Of a DNA stretch of 64,000 nt, positions 1-7,249 are shown piece after piece. The first letter of the stretch is position 1, and every line of letters starts with the position of its first letter. This stretch comes from JAEVLT01 sp050496765 (GTDB lineage: Bacteria > Bacillota > Bacilli > Bacillales > Cytobacillaceae), in contig NZ_JBNWEO010000015.1 of assembly GCF_050496765.1 (NCBI RefSeq), positions 558,001 through 622,000 on the forward strand, given 5' to 3'. The notes under the pieces were generated by a model, which worked only from the letters and a program-made list of their open reading frames with translations, made no database searches and was not told the DNA's origin. The position numbers were made by a program, and so were the translations under genes.

Positions 1-144
1 TGCTTCTTTATGGATTAAATTCAGTCCTTCAAAGGTAAAAAAGATTCCTACCTCCGCATCGGTTGCAGCAGCTGCAGTTGCAATGTTAAACACTTTATAG
101 GCATCAAATAATTCGCCGTTTGCGGCAATAATCGCTACTTTCAT
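1..144 (-). CDS. DsrE-family sulfur-carrier-like protein (partial, C-terminal part outside window)
   Basis: The first 48 codons of a leftward gene are visible and it runs off the left edge. The N terminus (MKVAIIAANGELFDAYKV, then an AAAATDAEVGIFFTFEGL stretch) fits the DsrE/DsrF-like fold of small proteins linked to sulfur transfer; B. subtilis YrkE is the likely counterpart. The start at 144 is preferred over the in-frame ATG at 153, because AGGAGG lies 10 nt before 144 but only 1 nt before 153. It follows the TusA-rhodanese gene by 18 bp, so the two are probably one operon. The family call rests on the N terminus and neighbours only. Confidence 0.65.
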   Translation of the reverse strand, partial: MKVAIIAANGELFDAYKVFNIATAAAATDAEVGIFFTFEGLNLIHKEA

Positions 145-162
145 TTTGTTCATTCCTCCTGA

Positions 163-738
163 TTATTCGTTCGTTGTTTCAATTGGCCCTGTCCAATCCT
201 TCATGCCAGGGATAACGTTTTTGATGGTAGTAAATCCTTTTTCTGAAAGTTTTTTCGCTGCAAGGTCACTTCTTGAACCCGAACGGCAAATAATGTGCAG
301 TTCTGCGTCTTTGTTCAGTTCCTCAAAACGCTCTTCCAATTCTCCAAGCGGAATCGAAATGGCTCCTGGAATGTGACCAAAAGCGAATTCCGCTGGCTCA
401 CGGACATCAAGAATCGTTATTTTTTCGTCGCCATTCAGCTTGTTTAGCACTTCTTCTAATGTAGCAACATGTGGATAAGAAGCTTCTTCAGATGTTTCGC
501 TTTCTGAAGCTTTACGAACATAATGCTTTAGGACGCCATCTTCTTCGATTGTACCCAAATATTGATGTCCGGTTGTTTCAGCCCAAGCTTTTAAATCTGC
601 CTTTGATCCCTTATCTGTTGCCTGGATTTCCATCACTTGTCCTGGTTCTAGTTCGTTCATTGCTTTTTTTGTTTTGACAATTGGCATGGGGCAAGCAAGA
701 CCCTTTGCATCTAAAACTTTGTTTGTTGTTAGATTCAT
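163..738 (-). CDS. yrkF: TusA-rhodanese fusion sulfurtransferase (YrkF-like)
   Basis: Cytosolic 191-residue two-domain sulfur carrier. Residues 6-75 form a TusA/SirA domain with the GLACPMPIVKTKKA signature (Cys16 in the CPMP motif accepts persulfide). Residues about 92-185 form a rhodanese domain with active-site loop CRSGSRS (Cys151). A fusion of this type would pass sulfane sulfur between its own domains. The start at 738 has AAGGAGGG at good spacing. It is divergent from the CoA-disulfide reductase gene. Their 195-bp gap holds two CstR-type operators and one Fnr-type palindrome, so induction by persulfide and perhaps low oxygen is likely. The match to B. subtilis YrkF is by architecture. 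Confidence 0.88.
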   Translation of the reverse strand: MNLTTNKVLDAKGLACPMPIVKTKKAMNELEPGQVMEIQATDKGSKADLKAWAETTGHQYLGTIEEDGVLKHYVRKASESETSEEASYPHVATLEEVLNKLNGDEKITILDVREPAEFAFGHIPGAISIPLGELEERFEELNKDAELHIICRSGSRSDLAAKKLSEKGFTTIKNVIPGMKDWTGPIETTNE

Positions 739-815
739 CCAATTATCCCTCCTTCTTTGTTAGTATTTATGGAATGTGAAAAACCATACTAGGGATTTTT
801 CACTTAGTTTCTAAT

Positions 816-831
816 ATACCCCTAGTGGTAA
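816..831. promoter_or_regulatory. Predicted CstR operator 1 (yrkF side)
   Basis: ATACCCCTAGTGGTAA, one of seven 16-bp near-palindromes in this cluster. It lies 78 bp upstream of the yrkF-like start. CsoR/CstR-family repressors bind sites of this kind (TACC...GGTA arms around a G/C-rich core). The assignment is inferred from repetition and from the CstR gene at 7300-7560. Confidence 0.75.
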
Positions 832-852
832 TCTGCTGTCTATAAAAACGCT

Positions 853-868
853 TGTGATAATTGTCACA
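853..868. promoter_or_regulatory. Predicted Fnr/CRP-type site TGTGATAATTGTCACA
   Basis: A perfect TGTGA-N6-TCACA palindrome, the consensus half-sites of Fnr in Bacillus. Its centre (860.5) is 41.5 bp upstream of the start point expected from the -10-like TACTAT at 890-895. That is the class II activator position for the rightward CoA-disulfide reductase gene. The spacing and arms are read directly; the regulator is inferred. Confidence 0.65.
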
Positions 869-889
869 GACCAAAAATTTTTTTCATGA

Positions 890-909
890 TACTATACCCC
901 CATAGGTAT
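890..909 (+). promoter_or_regulatory. -10-like element overlapped by CstR operator 2
   Basis: TACTAT (890-895) preceded by TG suits a promoter for the gene starting at 934, with no convincing -35, as expected for an activator-dependent promoter. The operator ATACCCCCATAGGTAT (894-909) overlaps the -10 end and the expected start point, so a bound repressor would block transcription. Confidence 0.6.
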
Positions 910-933
910 TTAATTTTAGGGAGGTACAGACAA

Positions 934-2838
934 ATGACAAAGAAAATTTTGATTGTCGGCGGAGTCGCCGGGGGTGCTACCGCAGCTGCAAGATTAAGAA
1001 GATTGGATGAAACATCAACGATTGTTCTTTTTGAAAGAGGCGAATATATCTCTTTTGCCAACTGCGGACTTCCCTATTATATTGGGGAAACGATTAAAGA
1101 ACGGCAAAAATTATTGGTTCAAACGGTTGAAGGCATGAGTGCCCGTTTTAAGCTTGATATTCGAAATTTATCAGAAGTAATAAAAATCAATCGTGACCGA
1201 AAAACAGTCACAGTAAGAAATAGTAGAAATAATGAGGAATACGAAGAAAGCTATGACACGTTGATACTTTCTCCGGGAGCAAAGCCAATTTTTCCACCTA
1301 TTGAAGGGGTTTCAGAGGCAAACAATGTATTCACGCTCCGCAATATTCCTGATACTGACCGAATTAAAGGTTATGTTGACAATGAACAGCCAAAAAGAGC
1401 CGTTGTGGTCGGCGGCGGTTTTATTGGCTTGGAAATGGCGGAAAACCTTGCTGAACGCGGTGTTGAGGTAACAGTCGTCGAAATGGCGAACCAGGTAATG
1501 GCACCTCTAGATTATGAAATGGCCGCAATTGTCCACGCTCACTTGCGGGCAAAAGGCGTGAAATTAATTTTGGAAGACGGCGTAAAAGCGTTTCGCGATC
1601 AGGGAAACATCATTGAACTCTCAAGCGGCACTTTGCTGAATACGGATATGACGATTTTATCCATCGGCGTTCGTCCAGAAAACCAATTGGCTGTTGAAGC
1701 CGGGTTAAAGGTCGGTGAGCGCGGTGGTATTCAAGTCAATGAGTATTTGCAAACAAACGATGAATCGATTTATGCGATTGGCGATGCAATTGAAGTAACC
1801 GATTATATTAACGGCAGCCCAGCAATGATTCCTCTTGCAGGTCCTGCTAATCGCCAAGGGCGGATTGTTGCCAATAATATTTACGGGAAAGCAGAAAAAT
1901 ACAAAGGGACACTCGGAACTTCTGTTGCGAAAGTATTTGACCTTACCGTTGCCGCGACAGGAAACAATGAAAAACGTTTGAAGCAGTTAAACATGGAATA
2001 CAAAGCTATCCATCTGCACCCGGGTTCCCATGCCGGCTATTATCCCGGGTCTGCCCCGATTGCCTTAAAATTATTGTTTGCCCCGGATACAGGCCGGATA
2101 TTGGGCGCGCAGGCGGTTGGAGCTGATGGTGCAGATAAGCGGATTGATGTCATTGCCACAGCAATTAAAGGTGAATTGACGGTATTCGACTTGACTGAAG
2201 TTGAACTTGCATATGCACCACCCTATTCTTCAGCAAAAGATCCAGTCAATATGGCCGGATATGTAGCATCGAATATTCTTACCGGTGAAGTGGACACGGT
2301 ACAATGGCATGAAATTGATGAAATTGTTGCCCAAGGCGGCTTTTTAATCGATGTTCGAGAGCCGGTAGAAAGGAAGATGGGCTTTATTAATGGTTCTATT
2401 AACATTCCTTTAAATGATTTGCGCGATCGCCTAAATGAGCTGCCAAAAGATAAAACCATCCATATTACATGCCAAGTGGGACTGCGCGGTTACCTGGCAT
2501 CAAGAATTCTTGCGGAAAACGGCTTTGCAGTCAAGAATCTCGACGGCGGCTGGAAAACGTACTCGGCTGTTTTTAAACAGGATAGTACTGCTGGAAAAGC
2601 TTCTGATCAAGAATTTGATGCTGCTGTAGAGGTGGCGGTTACGGGTCTTACATGTCCGGCCCCAAGCCAGGAAGTTGCCTCCAATATGGAAAAATTAAAA
2701 GAGAATGAGATCCTGTTAGTTTCATCCACGGACTATTCGTTTATTAAAGATGTCGGCAACTGGGCGGACAACAACCATCACACTGTTCTTAAAACGGTCA
2801 ACGAAGGACAATTAAACAAAATGTTCATTCGGAAATAA
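934..2838 (+). CDS. CoA-disulfide reductase-rhodanese-TusA tri-domain protein
   Basis: FAD/NAD(P)H pyridine-nucleotide disulfide oxidoreductase of the CoA-disulfide reductase class, which reduces CoA disulfide or CoA-persulfide. GGVAGGATAAARLRR near residue 10 is the FAD dinucleotide fold and SFANCGLPYY carries the single redox Cys44. A rhodanese domain follows at about 460-550 (ITCQVGLRG, Cys513), then a C-terminal TusA-like domain at about 565-634 (GLTCPAPSQ, Cys574). CoADR-rhodanese proteins of Bacillus normally end after the rhodanese, so the third domain is unusual. ATG at 934 (634 residues) is chosen over the upstream in-frame start at 886 because GGGAGG precedes 934. Transcription is rightward and divergent from yrkF. 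Confidence 0.87.
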   Translation: MTKKILIVGGVAGGATAAARLRRLDETSTIVLFERGEYISFANCGLPYYIGETIKERQKLLVQTVEGMSARFKLDIRNLSEVIKINRDRKTVTVRNSRNNEEYEESYDTLILSPGAKPIFPPIEGVSEANNVFTLRNIPDTDRIKGYVDNEQPKRAVVVGGGFIGLEMAENLAERGVEVTVVEMANQVMAPLDYEMAAIVHAHLRAKGVKLILEDGVKAFRDQGNIIELSSGTLLNTDMTILSIGVRPENQLAVEAGLKVGERGGIQVNEYLQTNDESIYAIGDAIEVTDYINGSPAMIPLAGPANRQGRIVANNIYGKAEKYKGTLGTSVAKVFDLTVAATGNNEKRLKQLNMEYKAIHLHPGSHAGYYPGSAPIALKLLFAPDTGRILGAQAVGADGADKRIDVIATAIKGELTVFDLTEVELAYAPPYSSAKDPVNMAGYVASNILTGEVDTVQWHEIDEIVAQGGFLIDVREPVERKMGFINGSINIPLNDLRDRLNELPKDKTIHITCQVGLRGYLASRILAENGFAVKNLDGGWKTYSAVFKQDSTAGKASDQEFDAAVEVAVTGLTCPAPSQEVASNMEKLKENEILLVSSTDYSFIKDVGNWADNNHHTVLKTVNEGQLNKMFIRK

Positions 2839-2840
2839 GC

Positions 2841-2869
2841 AAAAAACTCGCCAAATTGGCGAGTTTTTT
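2841..2869. terminator. Bidirectional intrinsic terminator
   Basis: A perfect hairpin (ACTCGCC, loop AAATT, GGCGAGT) flanked by A6 and T6. It separates the converging CoA-disulfide reductase and DUF302 genes. Confidence 0.9.
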
Positions 2870-2873
2870 ATTT

Positions 2874-3257
2874 TTATTTAGCTTTTTCAATGCTTGCAAT
2901 CAGACGTTGCTCAATGTCTTTTGCAACACTTGTCAGTTCTTCATCTGCAACCATGCTAATCAATTGTGTTGGTTTTGGCATGCCGATTTTTGTTTTGTTT
3001 TGATCTTCATAAACCACGATTTTACATGGTAAAAAATAGCCGACAAGGCTGTTGGCAGTCAATACTTTTTTAGCCTCGTTTGGGTTGCACACTTCTAGAA
3101 CAACAAACTCTTTATCAAGTTCAACACCTTTTTCATGAAGCTTGTCCTTAATATTAAACTGCCATTGAACACCAAATTTTTCTTCCTTCAAAGCCTCTGT
3201 AATCGAAGAAATAGCTTCCTCAATTGACTTGCTTGTTTCGACTGTGTAATGGAACAT
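2874..3257 (-). CDS. DUF302 family protein
   Basis: 127-residue protein with the DUF302 pattern: an N-terminal FHYTVET strand, a central GVQWQFNIKDKL segment, LEVCNPNEAKKVL, GYFLPCKIVVYED and a C-terminal helix. DUF302 proteins are small alpha/beta proteins of unknown function often found near sulfur and thiol genes. Two cysteines (CNP and LPCK) could matter here. ATG at 3257 has AAGGAG 10 nt upstream; the TTG at 3263 is only 4 nt from it. No CstR-type palindrome is seen in its upstream gap. Confidence 0.8.
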   Translation of the reverse strand: MFHYTVETSKSIEEAISSITEALKEEKFGVQWQFNIKDKLHEKGVELDKEFVVLEVCNPNEAKKVLTANSLVGYFLPCKIVVYEDQNKTKIGMPKPTQLISMVADEELTSVAKDIEQRLIASIEKAK

Positions 3258-3378
3258 CCTCAATCAACTCCTTCAATTTTTAAACTATTGCTGTTTAGAT
3301 AATTATAGCCAAGTTAAAACAATAAGGTGACACTGATATTATCCTACAGCCAATAAGAAACACCAAATGATCTGCTCG

Positions 3379-3404
3379 AAAAAAGAGAGCCGAGGCCCTC
3401 TTCT
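3379..3404 (-). terminator. Intrinsic terminator of the glutaredoxin gene
   Basis: On the minus strand an AAGAGGGC / GCTCTCTT hairpin with one G-T pair is followed by a run of Ts. It lies just downstream of the glutaredoxin stop. Confidence 0.65.
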
Positions 3405-3415
3405 TCCATCCATTA

Positions 3416-3646
3416 CTATCTGACAAATTGCATGATTCTATCCGGATCATAGCCGAGAACCCATTGGCCATTGACTTCGATTTGCGGAACGCCTAATTGG
3501 CCTGTTGTTTGAACAAGGCGGTTTGCAGCAGCCTGATCAAGGCCAACATTTACTTCTTTAAACGGCAGCCCTTGTGTATTTAAGAAGTTTTTCACCATCG
3601 TACAATACGGGCAAGTGCTTGTTGTATAAACCGTAATTTGATTCAT
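3416..3646 (-). CDS. Glutaredoxin-family thiol oxidoreductase
   Basis: 76-residue single-domain glutaredoxin with the dithiol motif CPYC (Cys12, Cys15) after an ITVYTTST strand, the cis-Pro region GVPQIEVNG and a C-terminal GYDPDRI helix. It would reduce disulfides or persulfides in the cytosol; in Bacillaceae the partner thiol would be bacillithiol or coenzyme A rather than glutathione. AAAGGAGAGCG gives a clear ribosome site. The promoter and CstR-type operator just upstream make it part of the persulfide regulon. Confidence 0.88.
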   Translation of the reverse strand: MNQITVYTTSTCPYCTMVKNFLNTQGLPFKEVNVGLDQAAANRLVQTTGQLGVPQIEVNGQWVLGYDPDRIMQFVR

Positions 3647-3678
3647 GCTTAACGCTCTCCTTTAAATTAGATTATAAA

Positions 3679-3723
3679 ATACCCCCACAGGTATATTCTA
3701 TGTATTAAAGATAAAATTGTCAA
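3679..3723 (-). promoter_or_regulatory. Sigma-A promoter with CstR operator 3 (glutaredoxin)
   Basis: On the minus strand TTGACA (3723-3718), a 17-nt spacer and TAGAAT (3700-3695) form a good sigma-A promoter. ATACCCCCACAGGTAT (3679-3694 on the plus strand) abuts the -10 and covers the start point, a typical repressor position. Confidence 0.8.
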
Positions 3724-3745
3724 CAAAAGTCTAGGATAAAAAAGC

Positions 3746-3774
3746 GGAACCAGTTACAAAACTGGTTCCTTTTT
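3746..3774 (-). terminator. Terminator after the interrupted small ORF
   Basis: Perfect 9-bp stem GGAACCAGT / ACTGGTTCC with loop TACAAA, flanked by A and T runs, so it can work in both directions. It starts right at the stop codon of the small leftward frame at 3773-3958 and would end the yrkH-yrkI-yrkJ transcript. Confidence 0.85.
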
Positions 3775-3958
3775 AAAAAAAGATATGAATGCCTTTATAA
3801 ATAAGGTAAATGACTCCTGCCAGGAGCCAGACAAATGTACCGGGTCATATCGGAATTTTTGGTTTAACACGATTCCCATCATTCACGGCCGCATTTGTCC
3901 TACCGATCCCTCAGGAACCTGTTGAACATTCAGCCGCTTGTTTTTTTTCTTCTTCCAT
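3773..3958 (-). pseudogene. Small membrane-protein ORF interrupted by two in-frame TGA codons
   Basis: A single 62-codon frame starts at ATG 3958 with a strong AGGAGG 9 nt upstream and ends at TAA 3773, just before a terminator. It reads MEEEKKQAAECSTGS, TGA (3913-3911), a 21-residue segment ending KPKIPI, TGA (3847-3845), then PGTFVWLLAGVIYLIYKG, which looks like a transmembrane helix. The intact RBS, frame and terminator suggest a real gene that decayed recently, or less likely UGA recoding. It follows the TSUP permease gene by 44 bp. The protein family is not recognised. Confidence 0.5.
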
Positions 3959-4002
3959 TTTAAAAGGCCTCCTCCATGTAGGATTGATCTATTTATCTTT
4001 CC

Positions 4003-4791
4003 TTAAAACCATGTTTGAAAAATATTTACCCAAATTTTAATCGCGGTTGCTCCAATTAATACAGCAAGAATCGCTTGCAGGATTTTTGTGTTCATCTGCT
4101 TACCGGTTTTTGCACCAATCGGCGACGCGATTAAACTTGCGATTACAACAATAATCGAAGGCAAAATTTCAACCTGCCCTGTCGTTACCTTTCCGACTGT
4201 AACACCTATGGAAGAAATAAGCGTAATCGCAAGGGAAGAAGCAATGGTAATCCGAATTGGAATTTTTAGCACTGTCAACATAATAGGCACAAGCAAGAAA
4301 GCCCCGCCTGCTCCAACGATCCCCGCGGCAATTCCGACAAGAAACGCCAGCCCCCCGGCAAGCCCTTTATTTATTTTTAGCTGTTCTGCCGGTTGCTCTT
4401 CAACGCTTTTTCGGGGAATGAACATTAGAATAACCGCAATGACTGCAAGAATTCCATATACGAGATTAATTCCTTGTTCAGACAATAAATGGGAGCCATA
4501 GCCGCCTACGAAGCTGCCAATTAGTACACTTATTCCCATTGTCAAAATGACCGTCTTATTTAAATAGCCGCTTTTTCGATAAATAAGTACGCCGCCGATT
4601 GTTGCAAAGAACACCTGGACGGCACTGATTCCCGAGACTGCATGGGATGTAAACGCCGCAAAACCCAACAGCGGCGGAACATACAGCAACATTGGAAAAT
4701 TGATAATCGCTCCACCAATCCCAACCATCCCGGAAATGAACGAACCGATAAAGCCGATGAGAAACAATACAAGAATATAGGTCCATTCCAT
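4003..4791 (-). CDS. yrkJ: TauE/SafE (TSUP) family anion permease, YrkJ-like
   Basis: 262-residue integral membrane protein with about eight hydrophobic segments and the family repeats GFIGSFISGMVGIGGAI near the N terminus and AAGIVGAGGAFLLVP in the middle. TSUP proteins move sulfur-containing anions such as sulfite, thiosulfate or sulfonates. Placement after rhodanese-dioxygenase and TusA genes suggests export of sulfite or uptake of a sulfur oxyanion. ATG 4791 is chosen because GGGAGGT lies 8 nt upstream. A small GGCACT / AGTGCC hairpin (4818-4832) separates it from yrkI. Confidence 0.87.
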   Translation of the reverse strand: MEWTYILVLFLIGFIGSFISGMVGIGGAIINFPMLLYVPPLLGFAAFTSHAVSGISAVQVFFATIGGVLIYRKSGYLNKTVILTMGISVLIGSFVGGYGSHLLSEQGINLVYGILAVIAVILMFIPRKSVEEQPAEQLKINKGLAGGLAFLVGIAAGIVGAGGAFLLVPIMLTVLKIPIRITIASSLAITLISSIGVTVGKVTTGQVEILPSIIVVIASLIASPIGAKTGKQMNTKILQAILAVLIGATAIKIWVNIFQTWF

Positions 4792-4854
4792 GGCAAGACC
4801 TCCCAAAACACAGAAAGGCACTTAGAGTGCCGGTTCTGTGCAATTTATTTTCAT

Positions 4855-5082
4855 TTATGCTTTTTTAATCCAAAATTTGAAAACATCATTTTCATCTTCT
4901 GTTTTAACTAATTCGTGTCCAGTTGAATTAGTCCATGCAGCCAAATCCTTTTTTGCCCCTTTATCGGTGGCGTGGATTTCTAACACTTGACCTGATTCAA
5001 GTGTGTCAATCGCTTTTTTTGTTTTTACGATTGGCATTGGGCATGCTAATCCCTTTGCATCTACAATTTTATCAGAATTCAT
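4855..5082 (-). CDS. yrkI: TusA-family sulfur carrier protein (YrkI-like)
   Basis: 75-residue single-domain TusA with DAKGLACPMPIVKTKKAI (Cys14 of the CPMP motif) and the conserved ATDKGAKKDLAAW segment. It would carry persulfide sulfur between rhodanese-type partners. It is very similar to the TusA half of the fusion at 163-738, pointing to duplication. AAAGGGGATACTATAA precedes the ATG. It follows the rhodanese-dioxygenase by 25 bp in the same leftward operon. Confidence 0.92.
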   Translation of the reverse strand: MNSDKIVDAKGLACPMPIVKTKKAIDTLESGQVLEIHATDKGAKKDLAAWTNSTGHELVKTEDENDVFKFWIKKA

Positions 5083-5107
5083 TTATAGTATCCCCTTTGC
5101 TGTTTGA

Positions 5108-6244
5108 TTAATGAGTGTGATGAAGGGCGCAACGGTTTGGCCCGATTTCAAGTTCTTGTTTCTTTTCTTCATCTGCAGTCATATTACCGCGGTTAATCGC
5201 AACGATTTCTTCAAAATTTGGCGGGGTTTCGCTGTTTGCATTCGCAACAACTTGTTCAATAAACTCAGCCTTCACTTTTGTTTGCATCATTTCATTACGG
5301 GCGCGAATGTTTCCAAGTGTATCCCCAACAAAACCATGCTCATTCATTTCATCGTCAAGACTCGCGTAATGTCCAGGAAGAACAATGACATCATCAGCGA
5401 TTTTTGCCACTTTTTCAAAAACAGTATCATATAGGTCTTCTGCCCACTCAGCTGCTTTTCCACCTAAGTCCGGACGACCCAAGCCGCCGACAAAAATGGT
5501 GTCTCCAGCGAACAAAAGCTTGTTGTTAACGAAGAACGAAACACTGCCTGGCGTATGGCCCGGTGTTTTCACAGCAAGCACTTCAAGACTCACTTTTTCA
5601 AATTCAATGTTGGTGAAATTTTCAAGCGGGTTGAAATCAAATACTGCGCCCTCGCTCTTCATTAAGTAATACTCGGCACCAACCCGGTCTGCAAGTTCTT
5701 TACCACCTGAAATATGGTCTGCGTGCAAATGAGAGTCAACAATATGAGTAATTTTTACTCCCTCATTTGCTGCGACTATTTCGTAAACATCTAGGAAGCG
5801 AGATGCATCAACAACAAGCGCTTCTTCTCCGGAGATCACCATGTACGAAAGACAACCTTTTCCAACACGGATAAATTGATACACTTTTACGTTCTCATCT
5901 TTGTATACTTCTGCTTTATATAAATACTCACTCCAGGACTTCATTCCGCCTGATAAATAAGCAAGATTTTCAACTCCAGCTTCTTCTAAGCTTTCAGCAA
6001 CAAACTTTGACGAACCTTCCTTTGCACAGACAACAAGAATTTGTTCATCTTTTGGCAGCTGATCAAGGATATGATCGACTCCATCAATCAAATCAAAATA
6101 AGGAATATTAATCGATTGTACTGCTTCGCCTTCAATTTTCCAATCTTTATAATCACTTTCATTGCGAACATCCAAAATAAATAAAGGCTTTTTATTCACA
6201 ACCAAATTGGCTACTTCTTCTGCAAGCATTGCTTTTAATGTCAA
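5108..6244 (-). CDS. yrkH: Rhodanese-metallo-beta-lactamase persulfide dioxygenase (YrkH-like)
   Basis: 378-residue fusion. Residues 5-110 are a rhodanese domain (VVCAKEGSSKF, Cys73). Residues 120-330 are an MBL-fold domain with the DSHLHADH motif (HxHxDH ligands, 172-177), TPGHTPGS, FAGDTIFVGGLGRPDL and LPGHY, as in ETHE1-type persulfide dioxygenases that oxidise persulfide to sulfite. The domain order is the reverse of S. aureus CstB. The start is TTG at 6244; its SD-like GGGGGT lies inside the CstR operator. It heads the yrkH-yrkI-yrkJ operon and the sulfite it makes could leave through the TSUP permease. Confidence 0.9.
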   Translation of the reverse strand: MTLKAMLAEEVANLVVNKKPLFILDVRNESDYKDWKIEGEAVQSINIPYFDLIDGVDHILDQLPKDEQILVVCAKEGSSKFVAESLEEAGVENLAYLSGGMKSWSEYLYKAEVYKDENVKVYQFIRVGKGCLSYMVISGEEALVVDASRFLDVYEIVAANEGVKITHIVDSHLHADHISGGKELADRVGAEYYLMKSEGAVFDFNPLENFTNIEFEKVSLEVLAVKTPGHTPGSVSFFVNNKLLFAGDTIFVGGLGRPDLGGKAAEWAEDLYDTVFEKVAKIADDVIVLPGHYASLDDEMNEHGFVGDTLGNIRARNEMMQTKVKAEFIEQVVANANSETPPNFEEIVAINRGNMTADEEKKQELEIGPNRCALHHTH

Positions 6245-6249
6245 ATTAT

Positions 6250-6265
6250 TTACCCCCTGTGGTAT
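6250..6265. promoter_or_regulatory. Predicted CstR operator 4 (yrkH operon)
   Basis: TTACCCCCTGTGGTAT lies 6 bp before the TTG start of the rhodanese-dioxygenase gene. On the minus strand its G-run also supplies the Shine-Dalgarno sequence, so repressor site and ribosome site overlap. Confidence 0.7.
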
Positions 6266-6360
6266 TAATACTGTTATAAAATCCCCATCCGAATCGTTAA
6301 TGAATGAACAATCGTTATTTGCTTAACTGTGTTTTCAATTAACGCCAACCAAGCTGGCAG

Positions 6361-6393
6361 TCATCCGCCCCATCCCCCAATGGGACGGATGAT
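6361..6393. other. Stem-loop in the rhodanese-yrkH gap
   Basis: Outer stem TCATCCG / CGGATGA encloses CCCAT / ATGGG. It lies 13 bp downstream of the small rhodanese stop at 6406. There is no T-run on the leftward side, so it may be a weak terminator or an mRNA-stabilising hairpin. Confidence 0.5.
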
Positions 6394-6405
6394 TAATCTT
6401 TTCAA

Positions 6406-6705
6406 TTATGCTTCAACTTCGCCTTCCCAAGACATCATGCCGCCTGTCATGTTGGTTACATTGAAACCATAACTTTCTAAGAAACGGCAAGCTTGAGAGC
6501 TTCTTGCACCAGAACGGCATACCATAATGTATTCCTTCGATTTATCTAAGTCTTGCATACGGAACTCGATTAGTCCAAGTGGAATGTTTACCGCTGATGG
6601 AATTTTTCCAAAAGCAACTTCATGGGTTTCGCGAACATCAATAATATTTAACTGTTCACCTTTGTTTAATTTTTCTTCTACTTGTTTTGCTGATATAGTT
6701 TTCAT
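6406..6705 (-). CDS. Single-domain rhodanese sulfurtransferase
   Basis: 99-residue cytosolic rhodanese. NIIDVRETHEVAFGKIPSAV is the DVRE substrate-side motif, MVCRSGARSS carries the persulfide Cys63, and TGGMMSWEG ends the domain. It would shuttle sulfane sulfur to acceptors such as TusA. The ATG follows AGGAGAAAGG and lies 15 bp after the membrane-anchored rhodanese gene, so the two are cotranscribed from the CstR-controlled promoter near 7265. Confidence 0.92.
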   Translation of the reverse strand: MKTISAKQVEEKLNKGEQLNIIDVRETHEVAFGKIPSAVNIPLGLIEFRMQDLDKSKEYIMVCRSGARSSQACRFLESYGFNVTNMTGGMMSWEGEVEA

Positions 6706-6720
6706 TTTACCTTTCTCCTC

Positions 6721-7098
6721 CTATCGCCAAGCACTCATGCCGCCCTTGACGTTTGTTATATTTTTAAAACCTAAATTTTTTAGGATTTTTGCAGCTCTTG
6801 CACTTCGCATTCCGCTTTGACAAATGACAACTACTTCCCTATCCTTAGATAAGGTAGAGGCTTTGTTTGGCAGCTGATCAAGCGGAATGTTTTTAAAACC
6901 TTTAATCGAGTTGCCTTTAAATTCTCCAGGCGTACGAACATCGACAAATTGCTTATTTTTATCAGCGAGTTCACCCTTCAACTGGGCGGTTGTAATCGTG
7001 CGAACGCCTTTTACGGGACGAAGACGCCAAACAAGAAGTCCAATCAGTAGTACGATCATTATGATAGTTCCTGTATTCATATTACTCATCATCTCCAT
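6721..7098 (-). CDS. Membrane-anchored rhodanese
   Basis: 125 residues: an N-terminal transmembrane helix (about 11-25, TIIMIVLLIGLLVW) followed by a rhodanese domain with FVDVRTPGEF and active-site VICQSGMRSA (Cys93), ending KGGMSAW. The anchor places the sulfurtransferase at the inner face of the membrane. Several in-frame ATGs exist; a start at 7080 also fits, with GGAG upstream. It is first in a two-gene rhodanese operon with two CstR-type operators upstream. Confidence 0.85.
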   Translation of the reverse strand: MEMMSNMNTGTIIMIVLLIGLLVWRLRPVKGVRTITTAQLKGELADKNKQFVDVRTPGEFKGNSIKGFKNIPLDQLPNKASTLSKDREVVVICQSGMRSARAAKILKNLGFKNITNVKGGMSAWR

Positions 7099-7199
7099 AG
7101 GGTTTATAGTTCGTTGTTAAGTACATTTTGATTGCAATGAAATTGGCTATCTTCTTTGTGTATTTACCTTGTCGTCACTTACTGATTTCAAACCTCCTT

Positions 7200-7215
7200 A
7201 TACCACATAGGGTAT
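7200..7215. promoter_or_regulatory. Predicted CstR operator 5
   Basis: ATACCACATAGGGTAT, about 100 bp upstream of the membrane rhodanese start and directly before an AAGGAGG (minus strand) with no obvious gene after it. It and the next operator are 34 bp apart and could be bound together. Confidence 0.7.
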
Positions 7216-7249
7216 TTGTTCACTTAAAAATTTTTAATGGTCTTTCGTA

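Noticed and set aside
2223..2459. Antisense frames inside large genes (for example in CoADR, narG, thiolases)
   Set aside because: They lie opposite strongly supported genes, lack ribosome sites and give no recognisable protein.
3773..3958. Confident selenoprotein call
   Set aside because: Two UGAs, no recognisable bacterial SECIS right after the first one and no sel genes in the window. Decay is simpler, so it is listed only as a question.
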